Assembly (NCBI GenBank): GCA_964625335.1
Contig: CAZVBE010000016.1
Coordinates: 1 to 51,362, forward strand
From: CAZGUG01 sp964625335
GTDB taxonomy: Bacteria > Bacillota > Clostridia > Ch29
Direction of reading: 5' to 3'
DNA: 51,362 bases
In this document: one piece after another, positions 1 through 8,940 of the stretch
Numbering within the stretch: position 1 is the first letter of the stretch
How the letters are laid out: each line of letters starts with the position of its first letter
The notes under the pieces: generated by a model
The model's input: the letters and a program-made list of their open reading frames with translations, nothing else
The model's database searches: none
Told to the model about the DNA's origin: nothing
Made by a program: the position numbers and the translations under genes

Positions 1-518
1 CTTCCCCCCTCGATGTCGCCCTGCACGTCGTATGTAAGCTCTATGCCGAGGCGCTCCGCCCTGCTTATCTTGGCGCTTATAAGCGCCCCCACCACCGGGC
101 TCCGTATGCCCAGTATGCTGTTCATGCCCACCGCCTCGTCGGTCAGGTCCCCGAGATATCTGACCACCGCATCCAGTTTTTTGTCCCTGGCCAGCATGTT
201 TATAACCTGCAGGTGGTTGTTGAAGTCATGCCGCTGCCCCCTGAGGGTCTGGTTAAGCTCCAGCACATGCCGGTTTTCTATCTCCTGTATCTCAAGGTCC
301 TGCTTCTTGCGGGCCAGATGAGACAGCTTGCTCACCGTAACCACAGTAATTATCGTCAGGGCTATTACTATATACGACATATAGGGTACTACCACAAGTA
401 CACTATTAACCATGTACTCCATAGCTGTACTTACAAACAGGCTTTGGAATAAGGTTATAAGCAAAATAGCCTGCAGCAGTATTATGCTTACTATATAAAT
501 CGCACTTTTGTCGAGCAT
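1..518 (-). CDS. GHKL-type sensor histidine kinase, 3' part outside the window
   Basis: Open frame without a stop from an ATG at 518 to the window edge, so only the first 172 residues are visible. Two hydrophobic segments (about residues 6-25 and 33-55) are followed by a basic coiled linker and an H-box RHDFNNHLQ, the signature of the Spo0B/AgrC/CitA-like kinases with a HATPase_c_5 type catalytic domain, which would lie beyond the edge. It would autophosphorylate the His of RHDF in answer to a membrane signal. The ATG follows directly on the stop of the upstream membrane-protein gene, so the two are probably co-translated. Ligand and partner regulator are not visible. The kinase assignment is firm; the exact subfamily is inference. 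Confidence 0.85.
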   Translation of the reverse strand, partial: MLDKSAIYIVSIILLQAILLITLFQSLFVSTAMEYMVNSVLVVVPYMSYIVIALTIITVVTVSKLSHLARKKQDLEIQEIENRHVLELNQTLRGQRHDFNNHLQVINMLARDKKLDAVVRYLGDLTDEAVGMNSILGIRSPVVGALISAKISRAERLGIELTYDVQGDIEGG

Positions 519-1001
519 TTACATCCCTTCTTTATACGCCGTAATATCAAAAATTTTGAAGTTGTATTTATAGCAAATCAGGACTATGACAAGCATTGCG
601 GCCTGCTGGGGCAGCGATACCAGGACCCTCACCCATGTGTTGTTTAGAATGGCTTCAAGAGGTACTATTTTCACTATGAAAGGAATATACAACTGGTCGA
701 GTATTCCTGCAAATATTGCAACCCCGAGGAATATTCCCGGCAGCACGGTGCTCCAACGATGTTTCAGTGCAAATCTGGCCAAAACAGTCATTGTAACCAC
801 CTGGAGCAATATGTGCACGCCGTAGGGAAAATACAGCTGTCTTATGAAAAATGAACCCACCGCCTGTATAACTGCGGCAATCGCAAGCCTTTTTATATCC
901 GGCTTAAGTCCGGTAAGAGTCAGTCCCATAAGCATTACCAGAAACGCTTCGGGAATACTTATAAATACCACCGCCTGCCAAGGCATAATATCCATAACCA
1001 T
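519..1001 (-). CDS. small polytopic membrane protein paired with the sensor kinase
   Basis: 160 residues, almost entirely hydrophobic, with about five predicted membrane helices and no enzymatic motif that I recognise. Its stop codon abuts the ATG of the histidine kinase, so the two form one operon. Small membrane proteins directly before AgrC/Spo0B-like kinases are often signal receptors, processing proteins or accessory subunits; nothing here separates these options. The start is either ATG 1001 (3 bases after AGGGGG) or ATG 995 (9 bases after it); the second has the better spacing. Function unknown. Confidence 0.7.
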   Translation of the reverse strand: MVMDIMPWQAVVFISIPEAFLVMLMGLTLTGLKPDIKRLAIAAVIQAVGSFFIRQLYFPYGVHILLQVVTMTVLARFALKHRWSTVLPGIFLGVAIFAGILDQLYIPFIVKIVPLEAILNNTWVRVLVSLPQQAAMLVIVLICYKYNFKIFDITAYKEGM

Positions 1002-1020
1002 TAACCCCCTAAAAATCTAT

Positions 1021-1494
1021 TTAGCTTACCTGGGGTATTTCCTGGAGGTCGGCCTTTTCCCGGTCTGAAAGCACCCTCTCAATATCCAGGATAATTATCA
1101 GCCTGTCCTCAAGTTTACCCACGCCCCTTATATACTGCCTGTCCATACCTTTGCTAACCGTCTCGGGAGGCTCTTCAATGCACTGCGCATCAAGCCTTAG
1201 CACTTCCTCCACCTGGTCCACCAAAAACCCCACCTGACGGTCCCCCGGTTTCCCCATATTAACTATTATTACCCTTCTGGAATCTCCGTTTTCCTTACCG
1301 CCCAGCCTAAACCTTTTATTCAAATCCAAAATGGGCACTATACTGTCCCGGTAGTTGATAATCCCCTCAATAAAGTCAGGCGTATCGGGCAGTTTTACCG
1401 TTTTACGGTATCTGATTATCTCCTTTACGGCGAGTATATCAATTCCGTATTCTTCCTCACCTAACCTGAAAACCACCATTTGATTTTCGGACAT
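1021..1494 (-). CDS. cheW: CheW-like chemotaxis coupling protein
   Basis: 157 residues comprising a single CheW domain: VVFRLGEEEYGIDI at the N-terminus, the GIINYRDSIVPILDL core and a C-terminal LDIERVLS, all typical of CheW. CheW couples methyl-accepting receptors to the CheA kinase at the membrane-proximal array. The start is ATG 1494 because AAAGGAGG sits 6 bases upstream; an earlier in-frame ATG at 1515 has no such site. No cheA, cheY or receptor gene is nearby, so it is either an accessory CheW for a remote cluster or part of a separate signalling array. Family confident, pathway inferred. Confidence 0.9.
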   Translation of the reverse strand: MSENQMVVFRLGEEEYGIDILAVKEIIRYRKTVKLPDTPDFIEGIINYRDSIVPILDLNKRFRLGGKENGDSRRVIIVNMGKPGDRQVGFLVDQVEEVLRLDAQCIEEPPETVSKGMDRQYIRGVGKLEDRLIIILDIERVLSDREKADLQEIPQVS

Positions 1495-1585
1495 ACCGTG
1501 CCTCCTTTGATACATGTTAAATCAATTATACCATTACTTAACAAGAATATCTCCAAAAAATACTAATAAATTTACATGCCGTATT

Positions 1586-2857
1586 TTAATACACCAGTCT
1601 CTGGCCGTCCACAACCAGCCTTCCGTTCTTAATAACCTTGTCGACATGGTTTATACCAAAATGATATGGCAGATAAGCGATATTGGGAACATCAAGTACC
1701 ACAATATCCGCTTTCTTTCCCACCTCAAGGCTTCCTATTTCCCTGCCCCGGTCAATGGCATGGGCACCGTTGATTGTGACGGCACAGACAACCTCCTCCG
1801 GTGTCATATTCATTTTCAGACATGCCAGGCTAATCACAAGCTGAATATTCTCGGTGGGACAGCTCCCCGGGTTGTAATCGGTGGCCAAAGCCACCGCCAG
1901 GCCTGTCTCTATCATATCCCTTGCCCTTGCGTATTTACCTAAGTATAAATTAAAGGATGTGCCGGGCAGCAGTACAGCAATAACATTACTCTCCTTCATC
2001 TTTTTTAATCCCTTATCGGATACGGCAAGAAGATGTTCCGCCGTAACTGCCCCTAGTTCACCGGCAAGCCCGGCCCCTCCCAGGGATTCTATTTCATCTG
2101 CATGTATCTTCAGTTTGTATCCCATTTCCTTTGCCCTGGTGAGGAGCTTCCTGCTTTCCTCAACCGAGAAGACACCCTTTTCACAGAATACATCGCAGAA
2201 CTCTGCCATTTCCATCCGTTTCACACAGGGCATTACCTCCTCAACCAGGAAATCTATGTACTGTTTCTTTTTATTCCTGAATTCCTCCGGTACCGCATGG
2301 GCGCCCAAAAAGGTGGAGACTATGTCTATCGGGTGCTGCTGGTTAAGGTTTTGTGCCACTCTCAGACATTTGAGCTCATCCTCCATATTGAGACCGTATC
2401 CGCTTTTGGCTTCTATCGTTGTTGTTCCATGAAGAAGCATAATATCAAGGCTTTTCCTTGCTTTTTCCATAAGTTCGGTTTCAGATGCGGCCCTTGTGGC
2501 CCGTACCGTACTGAGTATGCCTCCTCCCTTCTTTAGTATTTCCAGATAGGGCACCCCTTCCAGTTTAAGGGCGAGCTCCATTTCCCGGGACCCGCCGTGC
2601 ACCAGATGGGTATGGGAATCAACAAAACCCGGCAGTACTGTCTTTCCGGCGGCATCTATAACCAAAGTATCCCCATCGATTTCTATCTCCCGCGGGACAG
2701 AACCCTTTCCTATTCCTATTATCCTTCCCGATGCAGCCGCAACCCAGCCATCTTCCATTATTACATCGTAGGACATCTCCTTGCCCCTTCTTGGCTTTTC
2801 ACAACCGGCACAGGTCGCCATCTGAGATGCATCCCGGATTAGGATATCAGTCTTCAT
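1586..2857 (-). CDS. hutI: imidazolonepropionase
   Basis: 423 residues, the usual size of HutI. An amidohydrolase fold is shown by GFVDSHTHLVHGG (His82 and His84 as metal ligands), an IEAKSGYGL stretch, KIHADEI and a late ATDYNPGS segment, all HutI-like. HutI hydrolyses 4-imidazolone-5-propanoate to N-formimino-L-glutamate in cytoplasmic histidine degradation. GGGGAGGGG precedes the ATG. The neighbours are not hut genes: hutH, hutU and a formimino-glutamate enzyme are absent here, so the pathway must be completed elsewhere or this is an isolated copy. An N-terminal CAGCE cysteine motif is an extra feature of unknown meaning. Confidence 0.95.
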   Translation of the reverse strand: MKTDILIRDASQMATCAGCEKPRRGKEMSYDVIMEDGWVAAASGRIIGIGKGSVPREIEIDGDTLVIDAAGKTVLPGFVDSHTHLVHGGSREMELALKLEGVPYLEILKKGGGILSTVRATRAASETELMEKARKSLDIMLLHGTTTIEAKSGYGLNMEDELKCLRVAQNLNQQHPIDIVSTFLGAHAVPEEFRNKKKQYIDFLVEEVMPCVKRMEMAEFCDVFCEKGVFSVEESRKLLTRAKEMGYKLKIHADEIESLGGAGLAGELGAVTAEHLLAVSDKGLKKMKESNVIAVLLPGTSFNLYLGKYARARDMIETGLAVALATDYNPGSCPTENIQLVISLACLKMNMTPEEVVCAVTINGAHAIDRGREIGSLEVGKKADIVVLDVPNIAYLPYHFGINHVDKVIKNGRLVVDGQRLVY

Positions 2858-2989
2858 TTTGTCCCCTCCCCCAATTTATTAGATATCAGCCAGTGATCGG
2901 TTTTCAGTTGTCAGCAACAGGTATCCCACCATCGTAGCCTCTGCGCCGCCCGGTACCCGCATAAGCGGCGGTGTATCCCCCACACCCCA

Positions 2990-3016
2990 AAGCTTATCAA
3001 TCGGGGACATTCCTTA
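2990..3016. repeat. dispersed TTATCAATCGGGGACATTCC-type repeat, copy 1
   Basis: The intergenic stretch carries the motif CTTATCAATCGGGGACATTCCTT, which recurs in variants near 16660-16683 and 18528-18577. Related GGGACGGTTC pieces lie near 11870-11960 and 16630-16645. All copies lie between genes. This behaves like a dispersed palindromic/REP-like repeat family of Clostridia; the mobility mechanism is not visible here. Confidence 0.6.
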
Positions 3017-3088
3017 TTACATATAAATTTCGCTTTGTTTTGTCATTTTCCTTCTTTTATGCCTCAACTTGGTTTTCCACTCCCCTGC

Positions 3089-3625
3089 CTAGCCAAATTT
3101 ATGTACCGACAGGGGGAGATATACTCTTTTACCCTTTTCGGATCTGCTCTCCATAAGGCTTACAGAGGTTACATTAATGTTAACCGGGTGTATTTTTTCC
3201 GGCTGTCTGGTCAGCATTACATCCCTTGCAAGGGTTATATGGGGTGAAAACCTGTTGTCTGCCCTAAATCCAAGCCCCACCGCCTTACCTTCTATATACT
3301 CCCTGATCTCCCTTAGCGCTCTGATATCCCCCACGGTATCCAGCCATAAAACCCGCGCCCGTCCGCTCTGTGATTTTCCGAATACACCCACACTGCCGGT
3401 GGTCAGCATGAAACTTTCAAACTGTGCAGCCGCCTGATTAAGCAGTCCATACAGTTCGTTTGTTTCCCCGCAGGCCGCCTCACCTATGTATTTGAGGGTC
3501 AAATGATAGTTTTGCATGTCCACCCATCTTCCTCCCCTGCACATCGGTCTTAGGCTTGTCCGCACATACTCGCTGATTTTTTCCCTGGACCTGTGTTCCA
3601 ATTCTATGGCAATAAAAACTATCAC
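3089..3625 (-). CDS. thpR: RNA 2',3'-cyclic phosphodiesterase (2H family)
   Basis: About 178 residues with the two HxT/SxL motifs of the 2H phosphoesterases: HLTLKYIG at residue 41 and HITLARD at residue 129. Both supply catalytic His-Thr pairs. Family members open 2',3'-cyclic phosphates on RNA ends and can ligate tRNA halves in vitro; the physiological substrate is usually unknown. The start is GTG 3625, giving MIVFIAIELE, the usual N-terminus, with AGGAGG seven bases upstream; a GTG at 3634 overlaps that site. Single gene with no obvious operon partner. Confidence 0.92.
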   Translation of the reverse strand: MIVFIAIELEHRSREKISEYVRTSLRPMCRGGRWVDMQNYHLTLKYIGEAACGETNELYGLLNQAAAQFESFMLTTGSVGVFGKSQSGRARVLWLDTVGDIRALREIREYIEGKAVGLGFRADNRFSPHITLARDVMLTRQPEKIHPVNINVTSVSLMESRSEKGKRVYLPLSVHKFG

Positions 3626-3772
3626 CCCCGCCACCTCCTGTTTTAGATTATATGACTATATAGATTATAACAGCTTTGGATAAAGGATATGGCAAACAAT
3701 ATGCATTAAAAATAAAAGGATTCTGACATTTCATGTAGAAATAATATTAACACATATACGGAGGGGTTTGCT

Positions 3773-4129
3773 TTGAAAAAAGCACAATATAAAAAAAGAC
3801 CCGGTTATATCACAATGAAAATAATAAGGGGTACCGGGGAGAACGCAAAAACAATAAGGTTCCCGAGAATATTGGCAGGGCTGATTTTTGGATTTCTTGC
3901 TGTCTTTGTGATATATGTCTCTGTAATGACCTATATGACCAGAGACTTAAGCTTTACATACCAGAACAGGCTGGAGGATATAACAGAACTTGAAACACTA
4001 AATTCAGACCAGAAGCAGGAGATTAGCACGCTTAACACAATAACCGCTGAAGTCCGAGAAAAGTTGGAAGCTTTAAAGGATATAGAAACAAAGGTTAAAG
4101 AACTGGTAGGAATAGATAAAAAAGAATAA
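3773..4129 (+). CDS. truncated M23-type anchor: membrane segment plus coiled coil, no peptidase domain
   Basis: 118 residues. A basic N-terminus is followed by one membrane helix (about residues 30-52) and a heptad-rich coiled coil (about 60-115) ending in KELVGIDKKE. The layout matches the N-terminal part of the membrane-bound M23 endopeptidases often encoded next to bactofilins, but the LytM catalytic domain is missing. The frame ends in a clean TAA just ahead of the bactofilin ribosome binding site, with no peptidase remnant behind it. The TTG start has GGAGGGG six bases upstream. It probably acts at the cytoplasmic membrane together with the bactofilin. The relation to M23 proteins is by architecture only. 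Confidence 0.75.
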   Translation: MKKAQYKKRPGYITMKIIRGTGENAKTIRFPRILAGLIFGFLAVFVIYVSVMTYMTRDLSFTYQNRLEDITELETLNSDQKQEISTLNTITAEVREKLEALKDIETKVKELVGIDKKE

Positions 4130-4157
4130 ATCCTTATAATAACCAAGGAGGGAAACC

Positions 4158-4580
4158 ATGTTTAGCAACAAAAAAGTTGATACTACTCCGAAATATGACC
4201 AGGTGGATACCTTGATAGGAAAGAACACGGTATTCAGAGGAAATATGGATGCTGAGGGTACCATAAGAATTGAAGGCAACCTGGAAGGTGAACTGAATAT
4301 TAAAGGAGATATAGTCCTGGCGGATAAAGGCAAGGTTACCGGCAATATAATTGGTACTAATGCCCATATAGCCGGAAGAATAGAAGGAAACATCAAGGTT
4401 GCAAGTCAGCTTCACCTGACACCGACGTCATACATTGATGGCGATATTGAGGTGGGCAATCTTGTGGTCGATGAAGGGGCGGTTTTCACAGGAAAGTGTA
4501 CCATGGGAAGCACAACGGCACAATCTGCGGATGGATTAAAGTCTGATACTAAATTCAATACAAAACATGCAGCAGAATGA
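4158..4580 (+). CDS. bactofilin (polymer-forming cytoskeletal protein)
   Basis: 140 residues with the bactofilin core: short glycine- and hydrophobic-spaced beta-helix repeats (GNMDAEGTIRIEGNLEG, GDIVLADKGKVTGNI, GRIEGNI, GDIEVGNLVVDEGAVFTGKC). Bactofilins polymerise without nucleotide into filaments that locate cell-wall enzymes. AAGGAGG precedes the ATG. It lies 28 bases downstream of the coiled-coil membrane protein and is followed by a terminator, so the two genes form a short operon. Confidence 0.93.
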   Translation: MFSNKKVDTTPKYDQVDTLIGKNTVFRGNMDAEGTIRIEGNLEGELNIKGDIVLADKGKVTGNIIGTNAHIAGRIEGNIKVASQLHLTPTSYIDGDIEVGNLVVDEGAVFTGKCTMGSTTAQSADGLKSDTKFNTKHAAE

Positions 4581-4589
4581 TTGGCAAAA

Positions 4590-4646
4590 GCCCTTGCTGA
4601 CTTATATTTGAGCCTTAGAAGTCAGGGGCCGGGTTGTTTGTTTTTT
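4590..4646 (+). terminator. rho-independent terminator after the bactofilin gene
   Basis: Stem arms GCCC...TGACTT (4590-4603) and AAGTCA-GGGGC (4619-4629), followed by a T-rich tract up to about 4646. It also covers an in-frame TTG at 4634 that would extend the next gene, which argues for the later start of that gene. Confidence 0.75.
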
Positions 4647-4672
4647 CCGCATTGTCGTGGAAAGGAAAGAAT

Positions 4673-5965
4673 ATGTTTAACAAGCTGGATAATGTTAAGC
4701 GACTTTTAATTTTCGGATTAGCAGTGTTTATCACAGGCCAGATATATATCTATCCCTTCGGTACTGATTTTCGTTTTTCCCTCAGCCCTGTGGTATTTAC
4801 ATTCGTACTGCTGTATTTCCACCGTTTGCCCATTATCAGATCGGCATTTATTGTTGCGGTTTTCGTATTTACCGGCAGATTCACACTGGATTACATAAAT
4901 CAGAGCATGACGGTTATAGATATAATTGTTAAACATTATCCTGGAGGCATGTTCTATTTTATCAGCGGTTTGCTTTTTTATCTGATGGATATTCGCAAGC
5001 ATGCGGAAAAACCTCTGCTTGCAATAATACTGCTGGCAGCCATTGATACCATGGCAAATGTAATAGAGCTTGTTATGCGAAACCAGGTTATGGAGAATTT
5101 TTCTATAATTTTGTCAAGTCTTCTTATAGTCGCCCTTATCAGGAATTTTATAGCCGTACTGGTATACTGGTCCATGAGACTTTACAATGTTCTGATACTA
5201 AAAGAGGCCCATTACAACAGATATATAGAACTTCTTTTATTCATATCCAACCTGAAAGCAGAGCTTTTTTATCTCAGAAAGTCCATGCAGGATATCGAAA
5301 AAGTTATGAAAAGCAGCTATTCAATGTATGTACAGATAAACGATATGAAGAATACCAACGGAAATGATGACCTTAAACCCTACAAGGAAAAAGCGCTGTC
5401 CCTGGCCAGGGATATCCACGAAATAAAAAAGGATTATCATAGGGTTATTACAGGCATAGAGAAGCTTTTACCCAACCCTATCCAAAGTGAAACAATGACA
5501 CTGGCAGAAATTTTTGAGATAATTAGAAATAACAGCAGCAGATATATAGAAGGCATTGGGAAAAAAATAAAACTCAGGTTCCAATCCCATGATAAGCTAA
5601 TGATAAAGGAATATTACTCTTTGGTCTCAATCCTCAATGATTTGATATTCAATGCCATAGATGCAGTCGGCGAGAGCGGGGATATTGTTGTGATGGAGTT
5701 CATCCGCGACAACAGCCTGATGATTAAAATAACCGACAATGGCACAGGTATCCCGGAAGACCACTTTGATATAATATTTGAGCCGGGCTATTCGACAAAA
5801 TACAATCCGGTGACAGGTACTATGTCAACGGGTTTGGGACTTACCCACGTCAAGTCCATGGTAGAACACTTGAAGGGGCACATTTCGGTAGAATCCGTCC
5901 CTGGAGTTATTACAACCTTTACAATAAGCATACCGCTGGTCCAACTAACCGGTGAAGGAGAGTGA
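4673..5965 (+). CDS. GlnK/YcbA-like membrane sensor histidine kinase
   Basis: 430 residues. The N-terminal half (about 1-165) holds five or six membrane helices; a coiled linker with DIHEIKKDYHR (candidate phospho-His 249) precedes a GHKL ATPase with LNDLIFNAIDAV (N box), DNGTGIP (G1) and STGLGLTHV (G2). The linker motif and the following regulator match the Bacillus GlnK/GlnL (YcbA/YcbB) system, which responds to glutamine. The start at ATG 4673 follows AAAGGA and avoids the preceding terminator. The stop overlaps the next gene's ribosome binding region. The sensed ligand is inferred only from the family. Confidence 0.9.
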   Translation: MFNKLDNVKRLLIFGLAVFITGQIYIYPFGTDFRFSLSPVVFTFVLLYFHRLPIIRSAFIVAVFVFTGRFTLDYINQSMTVIDIIVKHYPGGMFYFISGLLFYLMDIRKHAEKPLLAIILLAAIDTMANVIELVMRNQVMENFSIILSSLLIVALIRNFIAVLVYWSMRLYNVLILKEAHYNRYIELLLFISNLKAELFYLRKSMQDIEKVMKSSYSMYVQINDMKNTNGNDDLKPYKEKALSLARDIHEIKKDYHRVITGIEKLLPNPIQSETMTLAEIFEIIRNNSSRYIEGIGKKIKLRFQSHDKLMIKEYYSLVSILNDLIFNAIDAVGESGDIVVMEFIRDNSLMIKITDNGTGIPEDHFDIIFEPGYSTKYNPVTGTMSTGLGLTHVKSMVEHLKGHISVESVPGVITTFTISIPLVQLTGEGE

Positions 5966-5970
5966 ATGGA

Positions 5971-6864
5971 ATGCTGAGTTTTTTTATCGTAGACGATGAC
6001 ATCAGTGTAAGAAAGGTATTGTCAAACATCATTACCTCCAAATATCTGGGCAGAGTGATAGGTGAGGCTGAGGATGGACCCACTGCGTATCACAGTATAC
6101 TTGAACATAACCCCGACATTGTGCTGATGGACCTGCTGATACCCGGCAGCGATGGAATCGAAACAATAAGAAAGCTGAGGCAGGCAGGGTGCAGCAGCCA
6201 CTTCATAATGATATCCCAGGTGGATGCAGAGGATATGATATCCATGGCCTATGAAAGCGGCATAGAGTTCTACATACACAAACCGATAAACGTGGTTGAG
6301 GTCCTGTCCATTATAGACAGAATCAACGAAATGATTAGACTGAAGAAATCCCTCACAATTATTCATCAAACGGTGGAGGGACTAAACTCAAAGAATAGCG
6401 ATACGCCGGACAATAAATACAGATTTCAGGGCAGATCGATAGACTCAATCCTTTCGGACCTTGGTATTACAGGTGAGGCGGGCAGCATAGATATCAAAAA
6501 AATTGTCGGAATAATACTTCAAAAGAAAACCACTTCGGGGGAATATTATAACTATAAGCTGAGCAACATGTATGAGCTGCTCAGTAATCACTATTACAAC
6601 GAAGAACAGGCAGAGCAATCCTCCGCAGGTATAAAAGCAATAGAGCAGAGGATAAGAAGGGCTGTATCCAAAGCGCTTCAGAACATAGCGACAATGGGTA
6701 TAGAAAACCCCAATGACAAGAAATTTAACCGTTATTCCACCTCGCTGTTTGATTTTAAAGAAGTAAAACAGGAAATGGACCTGTTAAGGAACAGGTCATG
6801 CTACCACGGGAAAATAAACGTTAAGAAGTTCCTTGAAGGAATTATTCTTCAATTGATTGAGTAA
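5971..6864 (+). CDS. GlnL/YcbB-type response regulator
   Basis: About 297 residues. A receiver domain (1-120) has acidic pocket DDD at 8-10, phospho-acceptor Asp54 in LMDLLIPG and Lys104 in YIHKPI. The C-terminal half (about 145-297) lacks the usual winged helix or LytTR domain and matches the YcbB DNA-binding domain of GlnL by content (SDLGITGEAGS, GIENPNDKKFN). ATG 5971 is preferred because AAGGAG lies ten bases upstream; a GTG at 5962 is too close. Together with the kinase it likely regulates glutamine/glutamate-related genes, possibly the convergent TRAP operon. Confidence 0.88.
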   Translation: MLSFFIVDDDISVRKVLSNIITSKYLGRVIGEAEDGPTAYHSILEHNPDIVLMDLLIPGSDGIETIRKLRQAGCSSHFIMISQVDAEDMISMAYESGIEFYIHKPINVVEVLSIIDRINEMIRLKKSLTIIHQTVEGLNSKNSDTPDNKYRFQGRSIDSILSDLGITGEAGSIDIKKIVGIILQKKTTSGEYYNYKLSNMYELLSNHYYNEEQAEQSSAGIKAIEQRIRRAVSKALQNIATMGIENPNDKKFNRYSTSLFDFKEVKQEMDLLRNRSCYHGKINVKKFLEGIILQLIE

Positions 6865-6870
6865 AAAATT

Positions 6871-6917
6871 ATTGAGTAAAAAAACAGCATCCAAGGATGC
6901 CGTTTTTTTTACTCAAT
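6871..6917. terminator. bidirectional terminator between the two-component genes and the TRAP operon
   Basis: Near-perfect inverted repeat: the ATTGAGT and A-run arm ending GCATCC is matched by GGATGC and a T-run arm ending ACTCAAT. A-rich left and T-rich right arms give a U-tract on both strands, as expected between convergent operons. Confidence 0.9.
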
Positions 6918-6944
6918 AATCATGCCGTGTCTATCAGATGCCTG

Positions 6945-8915
6945 TTAACCGGCTGTTCCTGCACCCATGCCAAGCTGCTGGTTTGATACTTTTTTCTTCT
7001 GAATAATGTAGCCCAACAGCAGTAATGCAATCCCAATCGCATCGGTATAGGTACCGGGTATAACCATTGATAGTCCTCCCACGAAGAAGAGTATTCGCTC
7101 CAGGAAGGATTGATTGGTTATCAGGAATGCCGATACGGCGGAAGCTACGCCGATTATACCAATTACAGCAGTTATTATAATAACAATCATACTCATAACA
7201 TTAACATCAATCATCAGAAGAGCAGGATTATACACAAATACATAGGGTACCAGAAAAGCCGCTATTGCCAGCTTAAAAGCATTGATACCCGTTCTAAGGG
7301 GATTTGATTTGGCTATACCCGAACCCGCAAAAGCCGCAAGAGCAACCGGAGGCGTTACATCGGCAATAATCCCGAAGTAAAACGCAAACAAATGGGCTGC
7401 CAATATGGGTATATCCATCAAAAGCAGTGCCGGAGCAGCTATAGTGGAGGTAATAACGTAGTTGGCCGTTGTGGGCACTCCCATCCCCAGAATAAGGGAA
7501 GTCAGCATTGTAAAGAAGAGAGTGAGGAACAGTCTGCCGCCGGCCAAATCCACCAACGTGGTTCCCATTTTGAGCCCCAATCCCGTTTGGGTGACAACGC
7601 CTATGATAATACCTGCACAGGCGGTGGCCGCTACTACTCCCAAGGCGGACCTTGCACCCTGCTCCAGGCCGTCTACTATATCCTTGAAGCTTATCCTGGT
7701 ATTTTTCCTCAGCATCGAACATACGATTGACAGGATTATCGCATAGAGGGCTGCCTTCATGGGAGTCCTTCCCGAAATAAGCAGATACAGTATAGCAATC
7801 AGGGGTATTAGCAAATGCCCCCTGGACATCAATATGTCCTTAATTTTAGGCAACTCGTCCCTGTTTAACCCCCTCAGCTTTAAACGCTTTGCCTCAAAAT
7901 GCACACCCGACCAAACGCCCAGGTAATACAGCAGCGCCGGTATAGCAGCCGCAGCAATAATTCTGACATAGGGAAGTCCGGTGAACTCCGACATAAGGAA
8001 TGCCGCCGCTCCCATTATGGGCGGCATTAGCTGCCCCCCCGTGGATGCTGTGGCCTCTACCGCTCCGGCAAATTCCCCTTTATAGCCCAGTCTTTTCATC
8101 ATGGGTATGGTAAAGCTGCCGGTCCCTACCACGTTTGCCACAGAGCTGCCTGAAATCGTTCCCATACAGCCGCTGGCAATTACAGCCACTTTGGCGGGTC
8201 CCCCTGATGCCCAGCCTGCCACAGCGTTTGCCAAATCGATAAAAAATTCTCCCATTCCCGTTTTCTCCAAATAAGCACTAAACAAAATAAACAGGAATAT
8301 AAATGTGGAGGACACCCCTATGGGTATACCGAAAATACCCTCGGTGGTATAGAACTGATGCTGCACAAGGCTGGTCAGACGGACTCCCCTGTGGGCGAGT
8401 TGTCCGGGTATATGACGCCCTACCAGAGCATATATCAGGAATATAGTAGCTATAATGACCATGGGCCAGCCTACCACCCTGCGGGTTACCTCCAAAATCA
8501 GTGCTATTGCAATTAATCCGACTATGAAGTCAAGGGTCGTGACCCTGCCAGCCCTTAAAACCAACTCCTGGTAGTTTACAACTATATACATTGGAACTGA
8601 TGCGCCTATTACCGCCAAAGCCACATCAAAGGGATGGAACTTATGCCTGGACCAACTTTTTCTCGAAGGATACAAAAGAAAGATTAGGCAAAAACCGAAA
8701 GACACGTGTATAGACCTTTGAATCATGGCATCCAGCACACCAAAAACCGCAGTATAAAGCTGGAAAAGTGAAAAGGTTATAGCTATAGCTGATATAAGCT
8801 TTGCTCCATAACCTGCCATAATGCGATAGTCGGATTCCTTATCATACTTTCTGAGCAAATCTTCGTGACCTGCTTCGTTATCTGCAACAATTTCCGGGTT
8901 GTCTTTGTTTCCCAT
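6945..8915 (-). CDS. TRAP transporter permease, fused small and large membrane subunits (TAXI type)
   Basis: About 656 residues and strongly hydrophobic throughout. The N-terminal four-helix part corresponds to the DctQ-like subunit. The rest is a DctM-like permease with the conserved elements GCMGTISGSSVANVVGTGS, TASTGGQLMPPIMGAAAF and GMGVPTTANYV. Such 4TM/12TM fusions pair with TAXI-type binding proteins and drive ion-coupled uptake. ATG 8915 is chosen because AAAGGGG lies nine bases upstream; a TTG at 8933 precedes that site. Last gene of the binding protein/DUF1850/permease operon. The substrate may be glutamate or another dicarboxylate; that is inference. Confidence 0.95.
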   Translation of the reverse strand: MGNKDNPEIVADNEAGHEDLLRKYDKESDYRIMAGYGAKLISAIAITFSLFQLYTAVFGVLDAMIQRSIHVSFGFCLIFLLYPSRKSWSRHKFHPFDVALAVIGASVPMYIVVNYQELVLRAGRVTTLDFIVGLIAIALILEVTRRVVGWPMVIIATIFLIYALVGRHIPGQLAHRGVRLTSLVQHQFYTTEGIFGIPIGVSSTFIFLFILFSAYLEKTGMGEFFIDLANAVAGWASGGPAKVAVIASGCMGTISGSSVANVVGTGSFTIPMMKRLGYKGEFAGAVEATASTGGQLMPPIMGAAAFLMSEFTGLPYVRIIAAAAIPALLYYLGVWSGVHFEAKRLKLRGLNRDELPKIKDILMSRGHLLIPLIAILYLLISGRTPMKAALYAIILSIVCSMLRKNTRISFKDIVDGLEQGARSALGVVAATACAGIIIGVVTQTGLGLKMGTTLVDLAGGRLFLTLFFTMLTSLILGMGVPTTANYVITSTIAAPALLLMDIPILAAHLFAFYFGIIADVTPPVALAAFAGSGIAKSNPLRTGINAFKLAIAAFLVPYVFVYNPALLMIDVNVMSMIVIIITAVIGIIGVASAVSAFLITNQSFLERILFFVGGLSMVIPGTYTDAIGIALLLLGYIIQKKKVSNQQLGMGAGTAG

Positions 8916-8940
8916 ATTTACGCCCCTTTCCAACCGAGTT

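Noticed and set aside
2102..2536. 144-codon plus-strand frame within hutI
   Set aside because: Antisense shadow of a conserved enzyme gene, without ribosome binding site.
7294..7722. 142-codon frame within the TRAP permease gene
   Set aside because: Same strand in another frame of a clear coding region; its sequence is low in hydrophobic segments and has no family pattern.
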